Source: Apostichopus japonicus (taxonomy: Eukaryota > Echinodermata > Holothuroidea > Aspidochirotida > Stichopodidae). Taken from it: a DNA stretch of 64,000 bases. The stretch spans positions 20,484,303 to 20,548,302 of the forward strand of contig NC_092581.1 in the NCBI RefSeq assembly GCF_037975245.1, in the 5' to 3' direction. Every line of letters starts with the position of its first letter. Position 1 is the first letter of the stretch. A model generated the notes under the pieces. It was not told the origin of the DNA. It saw only the letters and a program-made list of their open reading frames with translations, and made no database searches. Shown piece after piece: positions 36,501 to 47,379 of this stretch. The position numbers and the translations under genes were made by a program.

Positions 36501-39500
36501 GATAGTTACATCCTCTATTATTGTGACATCATCGGTTGCGTCATCAATTGTCGTCAGAGAATCAGTCGCCCCTGTTGGAGCACTCGGGGATTTGGTTGAC
36601 GAGATAGTTACATCCTCTGTAATTGTGACATCATCGGTTGCGTCATCAATTGTCGTCAGAGAATCTGTCGCCCCTGTTGGAGCACTCGGGGATTTAGTTG
36701 ACGAGATAGTTACATCCTCTATTATTGTAACATCATCGGTTGCGTCATCAATTGTCGTCAGAGAATCAGTCGCCCCTGTTGGACCACTCGGGGATTTAGT
36801 TGACGAGATAGTTACATCCTCTATAATTGTGACATCATCGGTTGCGTCATCAATTGTCGTCAGAGAATCAGTCGCCCCTGTTGGAGCACTCGGGGATTTG
36901 GTTGACGAGATAGTTACATCCTCTATTATTGTGACATCATCGGTTGCGTCATCAATTGTCGTCAGAGAATCAGTCGCCCCTGTTGGAGCACTCGGGGATT
37001 TGGTTGACGAGATAGTTACATCCTCTATTATTGTGACATCATCGGTTGCGTCATCAATTGTCGTCAGAGAATCAGTCGCCCCTGTTGGAGCACTCGGGGA
37101 TTTGGTTGACGAGATAGTTACATCCTCTATTATTGTGACATCATCGGTTGCGTCATCAATTGTCGTCAGAGAATCAGTCGCCCCTGTTGGAGCACTCGGG
37201 GATTTAGTTGACGAGATAGTTACCTCCTCTATTATTGTGACATCATCGGTTGCGTCATCAATTGTCGTCAGAGAATCTGTCGCACCTGTTGGACCACTCG
37301 GGGTTTTGGTTGACGAGATAGTTACATCCTCTATTATTGTGACATCATCGGTTGCGTCATCAATTGTCGTCAGAGAATCAGTCGCCCCTGTTGGAGCACT
37401 CGGGGATTTAGTTGACGAGATAGTTACATCCTCTATTATTGTAACATCATCGGTTGCGTCATCAATTGTCGTCAGAGAATCAGTCGCACCTGTTAGAACA
37501 CTCGGGGAGTTGGTTGACGAGATAGTTACATCCTCTATAATTGTGACATCATCGGTTGCGTCATCAAGTGTCGTCAGAGAATCAGTCGCACCTGTTGGAG
37601 CACTTGGGGTTTTGGTTGACGAGATAGTTACATCCTCTATAATTGTGACATCATCGGTTGCGTCATCAATTGTCGTCAGAGAATCAGTCGCCCCTGTTGG
37701 AGCACTCGGGGATTTGGTTGACGAGATAGTTACATCCTCTATTATTGTTACATCATCGGTTGCGTCATCAATTGTCGTCAGAGAATCTGTCGCACCTGTT
37801 ACACCACTCGGGGATTTGGTTGACGAGATAGTTACATCCTCTATTATTGTGACATCATCGGTTGCGTCATCAATTGTCGTCAGAGAATCTGTCGCACCTG
37901 TTGGACCACTCGGGGATTTGGTTGACGAGATAGTTACATCCTCTATTATTGTGACATCATCGGTTGCGTCATCAAGTGTCGTCAGAGAATCAGTCGCCCC
38001 TGTTGGACCACTCGGGGATTTAGTTGACGAGATAGTTACATCCTCTATAATTGTGACATCATCGGTTGCGTCATCAATTGTCGTCAGAGAATCAGTCGCC
38101 CCTGTTGGACCACTCGGGGTTTTGGTTGACGAGATAGTTACATCCTCTATTATTGTGACATCATCGGTTGCGTCATCAATTGTCGTCAGAGAATCAGTCG
38201 CCCCTGTTGGAGCACTCGGGGATTTGGTTGACGAGACAGTTACATCCTCTATTATTGTTACAACATCGGTTGCGTCATCAATTATCGTCAGAGAATCAGT
38301 CGCCCCTGTTGGAGCACTCGGGGATTTGGTTGACGAGATAGTTACATCCTCTATTATTGTGACATCATCGGTTGCGTCATCAATTGTCGTCAGAGAATCA
38401 GTCGCCCCTGTTGGAGCACTCGGGGATTTAGTTGACGAGATAGTTACATCCTCTATTATTGTTACATCATCGGTTGCGTCATCAATTGTCGTCAGAGAAT
38501 CAGTCGCCCCTGTTGGAGCACTCGGGTATTTGGTTGACGAGATAGTTACATCCTCTGTAATTGTGACATCATCGGTTGCGTCATCAATTGTCGTCAGAGA
38601 ATCTGTCGCCCCTGTTGGAGCACTCGGGGATTTAGTTGACGAGATAGTTACATCCTCTATTATTGTTACATCATCGGTTGCGTCATCAGTTGTCGTCAGA
38701 GAATCAGTCGCCCCTGTTGGAGCACTCGGGGATTTAGTTGACGAGATAGTTACATCCTCTATAATTGTGACATCATCGGTTGCGTCATCAAGTGTCGTCA
38801 GAGAATCAGTCGCCCCTGTTGGAGCACTCGGGGATTTGGTTGACGAGATAGTTACATCCTCTATTATTGTGACATCATCGGTTGCGTCATCAATTGTCGT
38901 CAGAGAATCAGTCGCCCCTGTTGGAGCACTCGGGGATTTGGTTGACGAGATAGTTACATCCTCTATTATTGTGACATCATCGGTTGCGTCATCAATTGTC
39001 GTCAGAGAATCAGTCGCCCCTGTTACACCACTCGGGGATTTGGTTGACGAGATAGTTACATCCTCTATTATTGTTACATCATCGGTTGCGTCATCAATTG
39101 TCGTCAGAGAATCAGTCGCCCCTGTTGGAGCACTCGGGGATTTAGTTGACGAGATAGTTACATCCTCTATTATTGTGACATCATCGGTTGCGTCATCAAT
39201 TGTCGTCAGAGAATCTGTCGCACCTGTTGGACCACTCGGGGATTTGGTTGACGAGATAGTTACATCCTCTATTATTGTGACATCATCGGTTGCGTCATCA
39301 AGTGTCGTCAGAGAATCAGTCGCCCCTGTTGGACCACTCGGGGATTTAGTTGACGAGATAGTTACATCCTCTATAATTGTGACATCATCGGTTGCGTCAT
39401 CAATTGTCGTCAGAGAATCAGTCGCCCCTGTTGGACCACTCGGGGTTTTGGTTGACGAGATAGTTACATCCTCTATTATTGTGACATCATCGGTTGCGTC

Positions 39501-42500
39501 ATCAATTGTCGTCAGAGAATCAGTCGCCCCTGTTGGAGCACTCGGGGATTTGGTTGACGAGACAGTTACATCCTCTATTATTGTGACATCATCGGTTGCG
39601 TCATCAATTATCGTCAGAGAATCAGTCGCCCCTGTTGGAGCACTCGGGGATTTGGTTGACGAGATAGTTACATCCTCTATTATTGTGACATCATCGGTTA
39701 CGTCATCAATTGTCGTCAGAGAATCAGTCGCCCCTGTTGGAGCACTCGGGGATTTAGTTGACGAGATAGTTACATCCTCTATTATTGTTACATCATCGGT
39801 TGCGTCATCAATTGTCGTCAGAGAATCAGTCGCCCCTGTTGGAGCACTCGGGGATTTGGTTGACGAGACAGTTACATCCTCTATTATTGTGACATCATCG
39901 GTTGCGTCATCAATTGTCGTCAGAGAATCAGTCGCCCCTGTTGGAGCACTCGGGGATTTGGTTGACGAGACAGTTACATCCTCTATTATTGTTACATCAT
40001 CGGTTGCGTCATCAATTGTCGTCAGAGAATCAGTCGCCCCTGTTGGAGCACTCGGGTATTTGGTTGACGAGATAGTTACATCCTCTGTAATTGTGACATC
40101 ATCGGTTGCGTCATCAATTGTCGTCAGAGAATCAGTCGCCCCTGTTGGAGCACTCGGGGATTTAGTTGACGAGATAGTTACATCCTCTATTATTGTTACA
40201 TCATCGGTTGCGTCATCAGTTGTCGTCAGAGAATCAGTCGCCCATGTTCGAGCACTTATTATTGGTATTGATGTTAATGTGTTCATTGCCTCCACTGTAG
40301 TAATTGTTTCCTTAGTTGTGGTTGGGTTCGCAGTTGTAGTGGCTGTTTACGTGAAGAAGAAAACGATCTATTCTTCATATATTGCTCTACAGTAAAATAT
40401 TGCCAATTTCCTGGGTTGATAGGATTTAATCATAAAAGCCATATTAATTCCGTTTTCAAAAATTATAACCATAGAAATAAATCGAAGCGATATTTGGGTG
40501 GGTTATAATATTATATTATTATACATGCAGGATAACCAATATTTCATACAATACTGATATTATTTTCAAATTTAAATTAAACAACTACAATATACATGGG
40601 TAAATTGGCTCGACATCATATCCACATAGACCAGTTGTTTAAACCATGCAGTCAAACAGACTCATGTGGGTCAATGCTGGCTACTCACATGCATATAAGT
40701 AGCCAAATATCTATTCAATTGTCATATAAATCAAACCGTCCATCTTCAAAATGGGGCCAAATTAACTTGGGAAAATTTGAACCATGTAAAACATTGAACT
40801 ATATTTTCAACTTACAAGTACAACTGAAGTTTTGATTAAATTGACCATTTTCGCAAGAAGTAGTGACCACCTGCGGTTTATCATCCGACTGGTACCCAGG
40901 TAGACAAATAAGGTCGACAGTGTTGCCATGACTCACTGGCGAATTGTCATCACTGACTGTAGTAGAATGATCTGGCAAATCGCAGTCGGCTAAAACAACG
41001 GAAATAAAACTAAAGTTAAATTAAATGAGATTTTAATAAATATTTATCCATTTATGTGACCTTATAGAAATGTGGTGATGAAGAGTGATTGCGTAGAGAA
41101 TTGCTATTAAATTTTACAACAAGGCTGATAGAAATATATCATTTCTATACAGTGTTTGTTATCTCTTCGAGAACAATTGTCAGTTGAATAAATTTGATGA
41201 TTGAAATTTACATTATATTAATTCATTATATCCAGAACCCAGTGCGAGGCACGATCGTTTCACAAAGAATCAAGCTGGTAATCTATTTATCCGTTTAGGA
41301 TTTACACCAGGTAAACCCTTCCCTCATCGGGATAGTACTTTAGCGTAAAAATACTTGTAATAGCAGTACCATAATGCAGTTAATAGAGGGAAATACCACG
41401 CCCTTGTCAGTCAAAATCAGCAGCAACATGGTTGACTGAAATTTAAACATTGGTAAATAATGAAATGGACTTATAAATGTTCCATAGTCAACGAGATTTT
41501 TGTAAATAATAAGATTAAGAAGGATGTTATATTATTATCGTTGGTCATATATAACGCTTCTATTTGTAGGAAGAAACCAGATCAAACCTTTAACTATTTC
41601 ATAGAGATTTACTGTGACATTATTGAAGCAAAGGACATTTCGGTATACACAAAACCCTCACTTCTTAAAGTACCGTACAGTTTTACACCACCTGCCAGCC
41701 TTATCTAAGAATAACGGATAATATATTTTTTTCCAGAAAGTGTACGTACAATTTCTCATAAATGTTAACATTTAAGACTACCTTTGCAGGAAGGCAAGTC
41801 TGGTCTGTCCCAAATACCATTATTGCAATATGTCTTAGTAAAGGGAACGATCGTTCCTTCCACACAATAATAAGTCACAAGTTCTCCATGGAGAAAGGCC
41901 TCGGATGGATCCTGCTGTCCACCGGTACCATGTAAAGATACATTCGACGGTAATCCAGATGGAATGAAACATGGAGCTAAAATATCAATAGAAACAAAGT
42001 ATTCGTAAAATTCAAATCATAGCCAAATAATATGGATTGTTATCAGTGTCATAACAAAACACAACAATATACGATTCGAATTTACCACCACTACTTTTTT
42101 TCATGCCCGGAGAAACAAGTTATGAGGATTAGATATAGATGTCTGAGAGAGGAAATAAAGAAAAACAAAAGAAGGCACGACTTCTATTGTAGACACGTGT
42201 GAGAAATTCGGACTCGTATGAATAGAGAATATAACAAGAACGATAAAGGAAAGATGAAACTCATTAACTAGATTTGTTGATTAAATACCCTCGCTATGTA
42301 AGGATGTTTGTTAACCTTAACTTCTATTGTAGACACGTGTGAGAATTTCGGACTCGTTTATGGAGAATATTACAAGAACAAACATCCTTACATAGCGAGG
42401 GTATTTAATCTACAAATCTAGTTAATGAGTATCATTTTTCCTTTATCGTTCTTGTAATATTCTCTATTCATACGAGTCCGAAATTCTCACACATGTCTGC

Positions 42501-45498
42501 AATAGAAGTTAAGGTTTACATACATCCTTAAAAACCCTAACTTCTATTGTAGACACGTGTGAGAATTTCGGACTCGTATATAGAGAATATTACAAGAACG
42601 ATAAAGGAAAGATGAAACTTTTTAACTAGATTTGTTGATTAAATACCTTCGCTATGTAAGGATGTATGTAAACTTTAACTTCTATTGTAAACACGTGTAA
42701 GAATTTCGGACTCGTATATGGAGAATATTACAAGAACGATAAAGGAAAGATGAAACTTTTTAACTAGATTTGTTGATTAAATACCTTCGCTATGTAAGGA
42801 TGTATGTAAACCTTAACTTCTATTGTAAACACGTGTAAGAATTTCGGACTCGTATATGGAGAATATAACAAGAACGATAAAGGAAAGATGAAACTCATTA
42901 ACTAGATTTGTTGATTAAATACCCTCGCTATGTAAGGATGTTTGTAAACCTTAACTTCTATTGTAGACACGTGTGAGAATTTCGGACTCGTTTATGGAGA
43001 ATATTACAAGAACAAACATCCTTACATAGCGAGGGTATTTAATCTACAATTCTAGTTAATGAGTATCATTTTTCCTTTATCGTTCTTGTAATATTCTCTA
43101 TTCATACGAGTCCGAAATTCTCACACATGTCTACAATAGAAGTTAAGGTTTACATACATCCTTAAAAACCCTAACTTCTATTGTAGACACGTGTGAGAAT
43201 TTCGGACTCGTATATGGAGAATATTACAAAAACGATAAAGAAAAGATGAAACTCATTAGGTAGATTTGTGGATTAAATACCTTCGCTACAGTATGTAAGG
43301 ATGTATGTAAACCTTAACTTGTAAACATGAAAAGATTCACCTTTACCGCTTCTCGCACAGGCATTTGCTTCACTATATTCTCATTAGATATTAAAACCTA
43401 TAGTGTCCATCTATTCGAAGTGCATTGCCTCTTATAGATCTTTGTGGCTATTAGTACATTAGTTCTACCAATTGTACATGTTATTTTGCCTCGTACATTT
43501 GACATGATCCGATATTTCTACTTCAAATAGATCGATTCCGGTGATTTCGAGTGGCCTGTGTCTGTTTTCCCTTTCTTTTTGTATCAAATGAAAATTTTGC
43601 AAAGTCTAACGAAATGATGAAATACCACTTAATTAAGGTTCATCTGAGAGTGAACCCTAGAAAGATACCTATATTTCATCAAATATAATTTAACCTTCAA
43701 CAACATCAGCTTTGGTAACATTGGTGGAAGTTGTCGAATAAGTGCAATTAAACTGTTCTTAGCGATCGATCTATTGGTATTACAATTCCATGATGATGCT
43801 TTATGTTGAGATTTGATGTAACATTCTATATAATATTTCTTTCCTATCTCTGGAAAAGATGTCTTGGACATACCGAGACATTCTGTGGCATAAATATCTG
43901 GATCCCACTCGTGGCCACTGGTGCTTGAACACCAATACGATTCCCTTCCATTCATCAATGTATAATTTGTTGTGCAATTCAAGTCGCTTAGTCGTGTCCA
44001 TGCAGGATAACAGTCGTTGTTGTTGCTCTTATTCAGTGGAAATACAATTTCGAAACTAAGCTCGCCATCGATATTGTTATTGTTTAAATAACATTCCTCA
44101 GCAAGGCAAGCTGTTTGCAAAACAATACAAACAAGACGAATAGACATTTCAAGTAAAATGTACTTCAGTTCAACAGGCATGGTTATTAAGTGCATAGTAT
44201 ACAAAATGATGAATTGTTTCCAAAGCACATACCATCAAATCTGTTATATAAATGATTATATTATAATTGTAAATTTTGTGAACATTTAAATTTTGAGTAG
44301 AAACCTTATAATAACTTTAATTCTGTCAGCATATTTTCCCATATGAATTAAACTTCCGGTATTTTGAGAACGAAAAACAGTCCTCTATGACCCATGAGAA
44401 CTAAGTCAAATCAAAACTCCGAGTCCGAAAAATATGCAGACTATATTTTTTTAGATAATTAAGAATCATTCACTTCATGTTCACAAGTGATGTACATATC
44501 AAATTAGTAATAATATAAATATTAAAAATAATATTGAATTAAAATTTCAGTTGTTTGTCGTCTGATCTTGATGCACTGTGTTTTCTTGTTGTCTATGAAA
44601 TATATATTTTGTTTGCATTGTGCTTTCATTGGCTTTGCCAATAGTTCATGACACATTAAAACCACAAGAGCCATAGTTAACACTAATTCTGCAATTAGTC
44701 TGAAAATCGTTGAAAATTAGAGCATTTTGATATGATATTGCGTAGAACGGATTGGATCTAGCTATCTTAGGATCGAATGGTCTATGCTGGAACAGCCCTT
44801 GGTTCATGACAATCCCTTTATAATAATTACATATCTGACGGATTTGGGTTGGGTATTTGTCAATAAAAGGCCGGGAGTAGGGGAGTTGTATGATATTAAT
44901 TTAATTGTGAGCAAACTGTATAATATAAGTTAATTGAAATATTGAAGAGTGAAGAACCCCCACGCCTCCACCCCAAATAAATCAATAATAAATCAGGACG
45001 ATAAAAGAAATGTTTAGCTGTTCTTGTTTTTGTGGTTCTATATATGCACATCTTAAACCAAACGTTTCTCTTGTAAAATGCATAAACCTACCGAGGGGTA
45101 TTTTTTAAGAAGAATACTTCGTAGACGGAACGCTATTTGTTTCACAATGCTTAATTAATGATATTATTTCGTGTAACATTTATATATCAACCGTGATATG
45201 CTGACATGGTCTCTCTGTGAAAACAGACCGCGTTCCGTAGTGCATGAGTGCCTGTAATATACGTTGAAAACACATTGTGATAGATACAATTGAATAAGTA
45301 TCATTTTCAAAATCATAAACAGCAGCGGATATTCCATCTGGTATCTTCTGTAAGCAATTGTTAGCCTGTATTACTCGTAGATATGAAATAAATATCAGAT
45401 GAATACTTACAAGAGATGGTGCTTTGACCAACAGTAATTCCTATGAACATTGCCATATTAAGCAGAATGAATTGCGCTGTGGTATCCAGTGTTCCCAT
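28826..45498 (-). CDS. Gene B: giant transmembrane mucin with CCP, EGF and SEA domains (13 coding exons)
   Basis: Thirteen exons join in phase to 7236 nt (2411 residues). The domain order is as in gene A: signal peptide 1-29; six-cysteine domain 30-108; CCP 109-173; CCP 174-231; mucin region 232-2023; CCP 2024-2085; EGF-like 2086-2124; SEA 2125-2241; EGF-like 2242-2291; transmembrane helix and tail 2292-2411. Ten of the thirteen exons differ from A by at most 6 bp in length. The mucin exon, by contrast, is 4.3 times longer with a different repeat. The SEA domain has the intact Gly-Ser-Val motif. The repeats carry seven acidic residues per 34, so the extracellular rod would be strongly negative even before glycosylation. 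Tissue and function are unknown. Confidence 0.85.
29148..29216 (-). CDS. Gene B exon 12 (cytoplasmic tail)
   Basis: A 69-bp phase-0 exon from TCTGCAG-type acceptor to GTAAATG, starting Asn-Pro-Ile-Pro-Lys-Thr-Arg-Ser-Lys-Tyr, nearly the same as the A exon start. Confidence 0.8.
29461..29726 (-). CDS. Gene B exon 11 (transmembrane helix and acidic tail)
   Basis: A 266-bp phase 1 to 0 exon. The helix runs from Thr-Val-Ile-Ile-Gly-Ala to Cys-Leu-Cys-Cys-Ala-Met-Tyr-Phe, followed by KIRRKD, then QPQPEVTYSGDIDY, METFEDEEDIDRRM and Asn-Met-Thr-His-Phe. The two-cysteine cluster at the inner membrane edge could be palmitoylated (inference). Confidence 0.88.
29727..31221. other. Intron 10 of gene B
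   Basis: No exon seen. It contains a (CA)n-A22 tract at about 29950-30008 and otherwise unique sequence. Confidence 0.5.
31222..31371 (-). CDS. Gene B exon 10 (EGF-like domain after SEA)
   Basis: 150 bp, phase 1-1. Six cysteines: NACDE, HDCDE, YGICIN, YTCGC and GTACKI. Equal in length to the A and C counterparts. Confidence 0.88.
31763..31850 (+). mobile_element. tRNA-like SINE or decayed tRNA relic
   Basis: Box A TGGCTGAGTGG (31770-31780) fits TRGCNNAGYGG exactly and a box B-like GATTCGATCCC lies at 31831-31841, with a long spacer as in class II tRNAs. The ends do not pair as an acceptor stem, so a working tRNA is unlikely. Confidence 0.5.
32265..32440. repeat. ~11-bp TGTATGCGTAC minisatellite
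   Basis: Degenerate tandem copies of GTATGCGTACT-like words just downstream of the donor of gene B exon 9. Confidence 0.8.
32496..32736 (-). CDS. Gene B exon 9 (second half of SEA domain, cleavage motif)
   Basis: 241 bp, phase 0 to 1. It contains FVSCFVISFRRGSVIADI, with the Gly-Ser-Val self-cleavage site and the same cysteine as A, then NLTADEIAKDI and the end YNFTQGYNVSAS. Confidence 0.88.
33157..33266 (-). CDS. Gene B exon 8 (first half of SEA domain)
   Basis: 110 bp, phase 1 to 0. It encodes SVKVIISLDATF and ends [11 protein letters not shown]. Confidence 0.88.
33478..33513. repeat. (TA)n microsatellite
   Basis: TA run in intron 7 of gene B. Confidence 0.9.
33593..33709 (-). CDS. Gene B exon 7 (EGF-like domain before SEA)
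   Basis: 117 bp, phase 1-1. Cysteines at PICTT, AACTN, GYCYI, RCICKPGF and GKCS. CICKPGFSLNNG is a clear EGF-like signature. Confidence 0.86.
34172..34357 (-). CDS. Gene B exon 6 (CCP/sushi domain 3)
   Basis: 186 bp, phase 1-1. Cysteines at VTCIAP, EYSCKDD, AICKDG and PLCQ. Like A, it has DGEFYPS in place of the usual Trp. Confidence 0.88.
34967..40342 (-). CDS. Gene B exon 5 (giant mucin exon)
   Basis: A single 5376-bp exon (1792 residues), phase 1-1, acceptor GTAAACAG and donor GTAAAT. The N-terminal edge TTANPTTTKETITT resembles that of A. A run of 51 repeats of 34 residues follows, then a unique tail ending IPTTTKQG. The repeat has 8 Thr, 5 Ser, 6 Asp, 1 Glu, 1 Lys and 2 Pro and no Cys. 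Ser/Thr-rich, cysteine-free repeats of this kind carry dense O-glycans. The + strand is also open across the exon (34972-40395); I treat that as a by-product. Confidence 0.92.
35043..40244 (-). repeat. 51 tandem 102-bp (34-residue) mucin repeats
   Basis: Spacing of the ATDS motif from the first to the last unit is exactly 51 x 34 residues, with no unit out of register. Point variants (for example APT, GPT or VTG; SSTKS, SSTKT or SSTKY) mark individual units. Two long blocks share the same variant order: the sequence at about 37891 recurs at 39217, 1326 bp (13 units) away, and that at 38521 recurs at 40051, 15 units away. Confidence 0.96.
40816..40989 (-). CDS. Gene B exon 4 (CCP/sushi domain 2)
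   Basis: 174 bp, phase 1-1. Same domain as A exon 4 with one extra codon (Asp-Asp-Lys-Pro region). Coding and adjoining intron sequence are nearly identical to A. Confidence 0.87.
41782..41976 (-). CDS. Gene B exon 3 (CCP/sushi domain 1)
   Basis: 195 bp, phase 1-1. CCP cysteines at [18 protein letters not shown] and PSCK, with NGIWDRPDLPSC. Confidence 0.9.
42160..43330. repeat. 138-bp repeat array with direct and inverted units
   Basis: Direct units starting CTTCTATTG lie at 42181, 42321, 42541, 42679, 42817, 42955 and 43175. Inverted units lie at about 42380-42527 and 43014-43160. Each inverted unit follows a truncated direct unit, so each pair forms a hairpin of about 100 bp stems. The truncated-plus-inverted module is repeated 634 bp apart. 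It sits in intron 2 of gene B. No coding seen. Confidence 0.9.
43874..44110 (-). CDS. Gene B exon 2 (six-cysteine N-terminal domain)
   Basis: 237 bp, phase 1-1. Cysteines at ACLAE, EECYL, NDCYPAWT, LNCTTNY, YWCSS and TECLG, matching A in number and spacing. Sequence outside the cysteines is well diverged. Confidence 0.82.
45411..45498 (-). CDS. Gene B exon 1 (start codon and signal peptide)
   Basis: ATG at 45498-45496 opens MGTLDTTAQF, then a hydrophobic core ILLNMAMFIGITVG and QSTIS, ending in phase 1 before GTAAGTATT. The shared GITVGQ end with gene A supports this as the signal-peptide exon. Confidence 0.82.
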
Positions 45499-45717
45499 TG
45501 TAAACGTGTATGATTATCTGTTATAGACACCTCTGTGTTAGGTTATGTAAGTTATCTTCTTAAAGTAGATAAATATGATCCGAGTGTTACTGCCGTCCTG
45601 CTTTGAGAAGTTACTCTTAATGAATAAAAGTTTGTATCTTCTAAGTGTGGATTGGAGGTAAGACATCTGGCTTGGTATGTTATCAATTTTTATGTTACTT
45701 GCAGTCTTTTACAACTG

Positions 45718-45761
45718 ATTCCCACCCATTATGTCAATACTTCCTGCTATATGGACTTTGC
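45718..45761 (-). promoter_or_regulatory. Conserved block upstream of gene B
   Basis: About 220 bp upstream of the start codon. See the matching block at 19563-19600; the + strand here reads CCCATTATGTCAATAC then TGGACTTTGC with a few extra bases between. Confidence 0.35.
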
Positions 45762-47379
45762 TTACTTAGCTTTTGTAATATAAATAATAAACGTGTCATA
45801 ACAAATTACGGTTGGATTAGAACATTCGTTTTACTTCACTAGTTTTCTCATTTTTAGTTTAAATTCTCCACTTTTCATATAGGATTCCGGATACGTTTCA
45901 TTATTATTCATCATATGCAATGATAGAAACTAAAAACCGAATTTCAAAGTGTATCACTTGAGAGGAGATTAAGCTAATCAGTAGTAAGAATAGTTGCAAG
46001 AATAAATCATTTAGTTTTCTTCGAAAAAAAAATCGTTTACAAATTTACCAAAATATTTAATGAAGTATATTTTGGAACCAAATAGTAAATGACTAGACGA
46101 TCCATGGAAGTTGCATTAACGTTAATCATTTGAAACAAAATATACTGCTCAAAGTTCATCGATAAATTAAAGGTATTTTTTAAACATTTGCTCATCTACT
46201 GAACCAAAATTCCCGTGGAGTCAAATATTACTGTAACCTCTGAAAAAGATCCTGGCAGAATTCAAACGCCAGGCCCTTTGCATTTTAACATCTTTCGATG
46301 AAAGTATTTTTCCATTCCGAGATTATGCCATAGACAGGATATATTGTGGGTTTTGTTTTTATAACAAAAGGAACTTTAAGCCTCTTTCCCCTACTTTCTC
46401 AAATCTTAATCACCTTTCATACCAGTCATCAATTAAATAATTAGTTAATTATTAGTATTGGCTGCGGACAACTTAACGTTAGCATCAAACGCAGTAGAAT
46501 CACTTGCAGCTGGTCGTAATAAGGACACACAGCAGTTGTGTTGATCCATAAGGCTATGTTTGCAAGCCATATAACCATAAAAAGATTTAAAACATGTTTC
46601 TTTGAGAACGCATAGTTTAACAGGCTGGTTACTGATCTTGAGCTTTTACAAACAAAGCTCTTGTAATTGATGTTTGGTTTGGTTGTAATACTTTGAGTAA
46701 GAAACTGAAGCACATCTCATGTAGACGCCATATATATATATTTATCGTTTATCTTCACAGCTAACAATTCCAACAAAATCACACTTTTATATTGTTTATT
46801 CAACAGGTGTGGTGAACGAAGCCAACATTTATAGTACAATAAAAGCCAGCCAGATAATGTATTTATACATTTACAAATTATGAATTATACGCATGCGTTG
46901 TGACGTGGAACCAAACAAAGCAATGTATTGTAATGAAAGGAACAATTATCTATATAGACAGAGCAGCTGCCCGTGAGACGTGTCACGCGATACGTCGTGG
47001 TAACATGTAATTGGTCCAATGACAAGAACAGTCAACTCTGATCTGCTATCCCCACCCCCCCCCGCCCCCTAAGAAATCGAGATTATGAGAGCAAGTTTAA
47101 GGTATAGTTCTCTATAGTACCAGATCCATTCTAAACATTGCTCTCTCGAAATTTGTTGGTTAAGGGTCCAGTCAATTTTCCTGTTGTTGATTTAATCATT
47201 TCGTCGTTAAGTGATTTTCGGGGAGAAATTAAAAATCAATTTGATAGAAGTCAATTAAAGAATGTAATAACCTTGTGACGTTCCATGCATTTAAATTTGT
47301 CTATGCTGACCTATATACTTTTACTTATTTACTTATAGATATGGCAAAAAACATAAGAGGACCCAATTCTATTACACTG
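45762..47379. other. Intergenic between genes B and C
   Basis: No gene recognised. AT-rich, with one poly-C tract at 47050-47068. Confidence 0.5.

Noticed and set aside
34972-40395. 1807-codon plus-strand reading frame
   Set aside because: It is the antisense of the mucin exon repeats; the minus frame has splice sites, flanking domains and a paralogue, the plus frame has none.
42160-43330. CRISPR array
   Set aside because: The host is a eukaryote and the units are 138 bp without unique spacers.
43629-43873. Extension of gene B exon 2 beyond GTATGTCC
   Set aside because: The open frame continues into the intron, but the A paralogue splices at the same place and the phases fit only with the donor at 43873.
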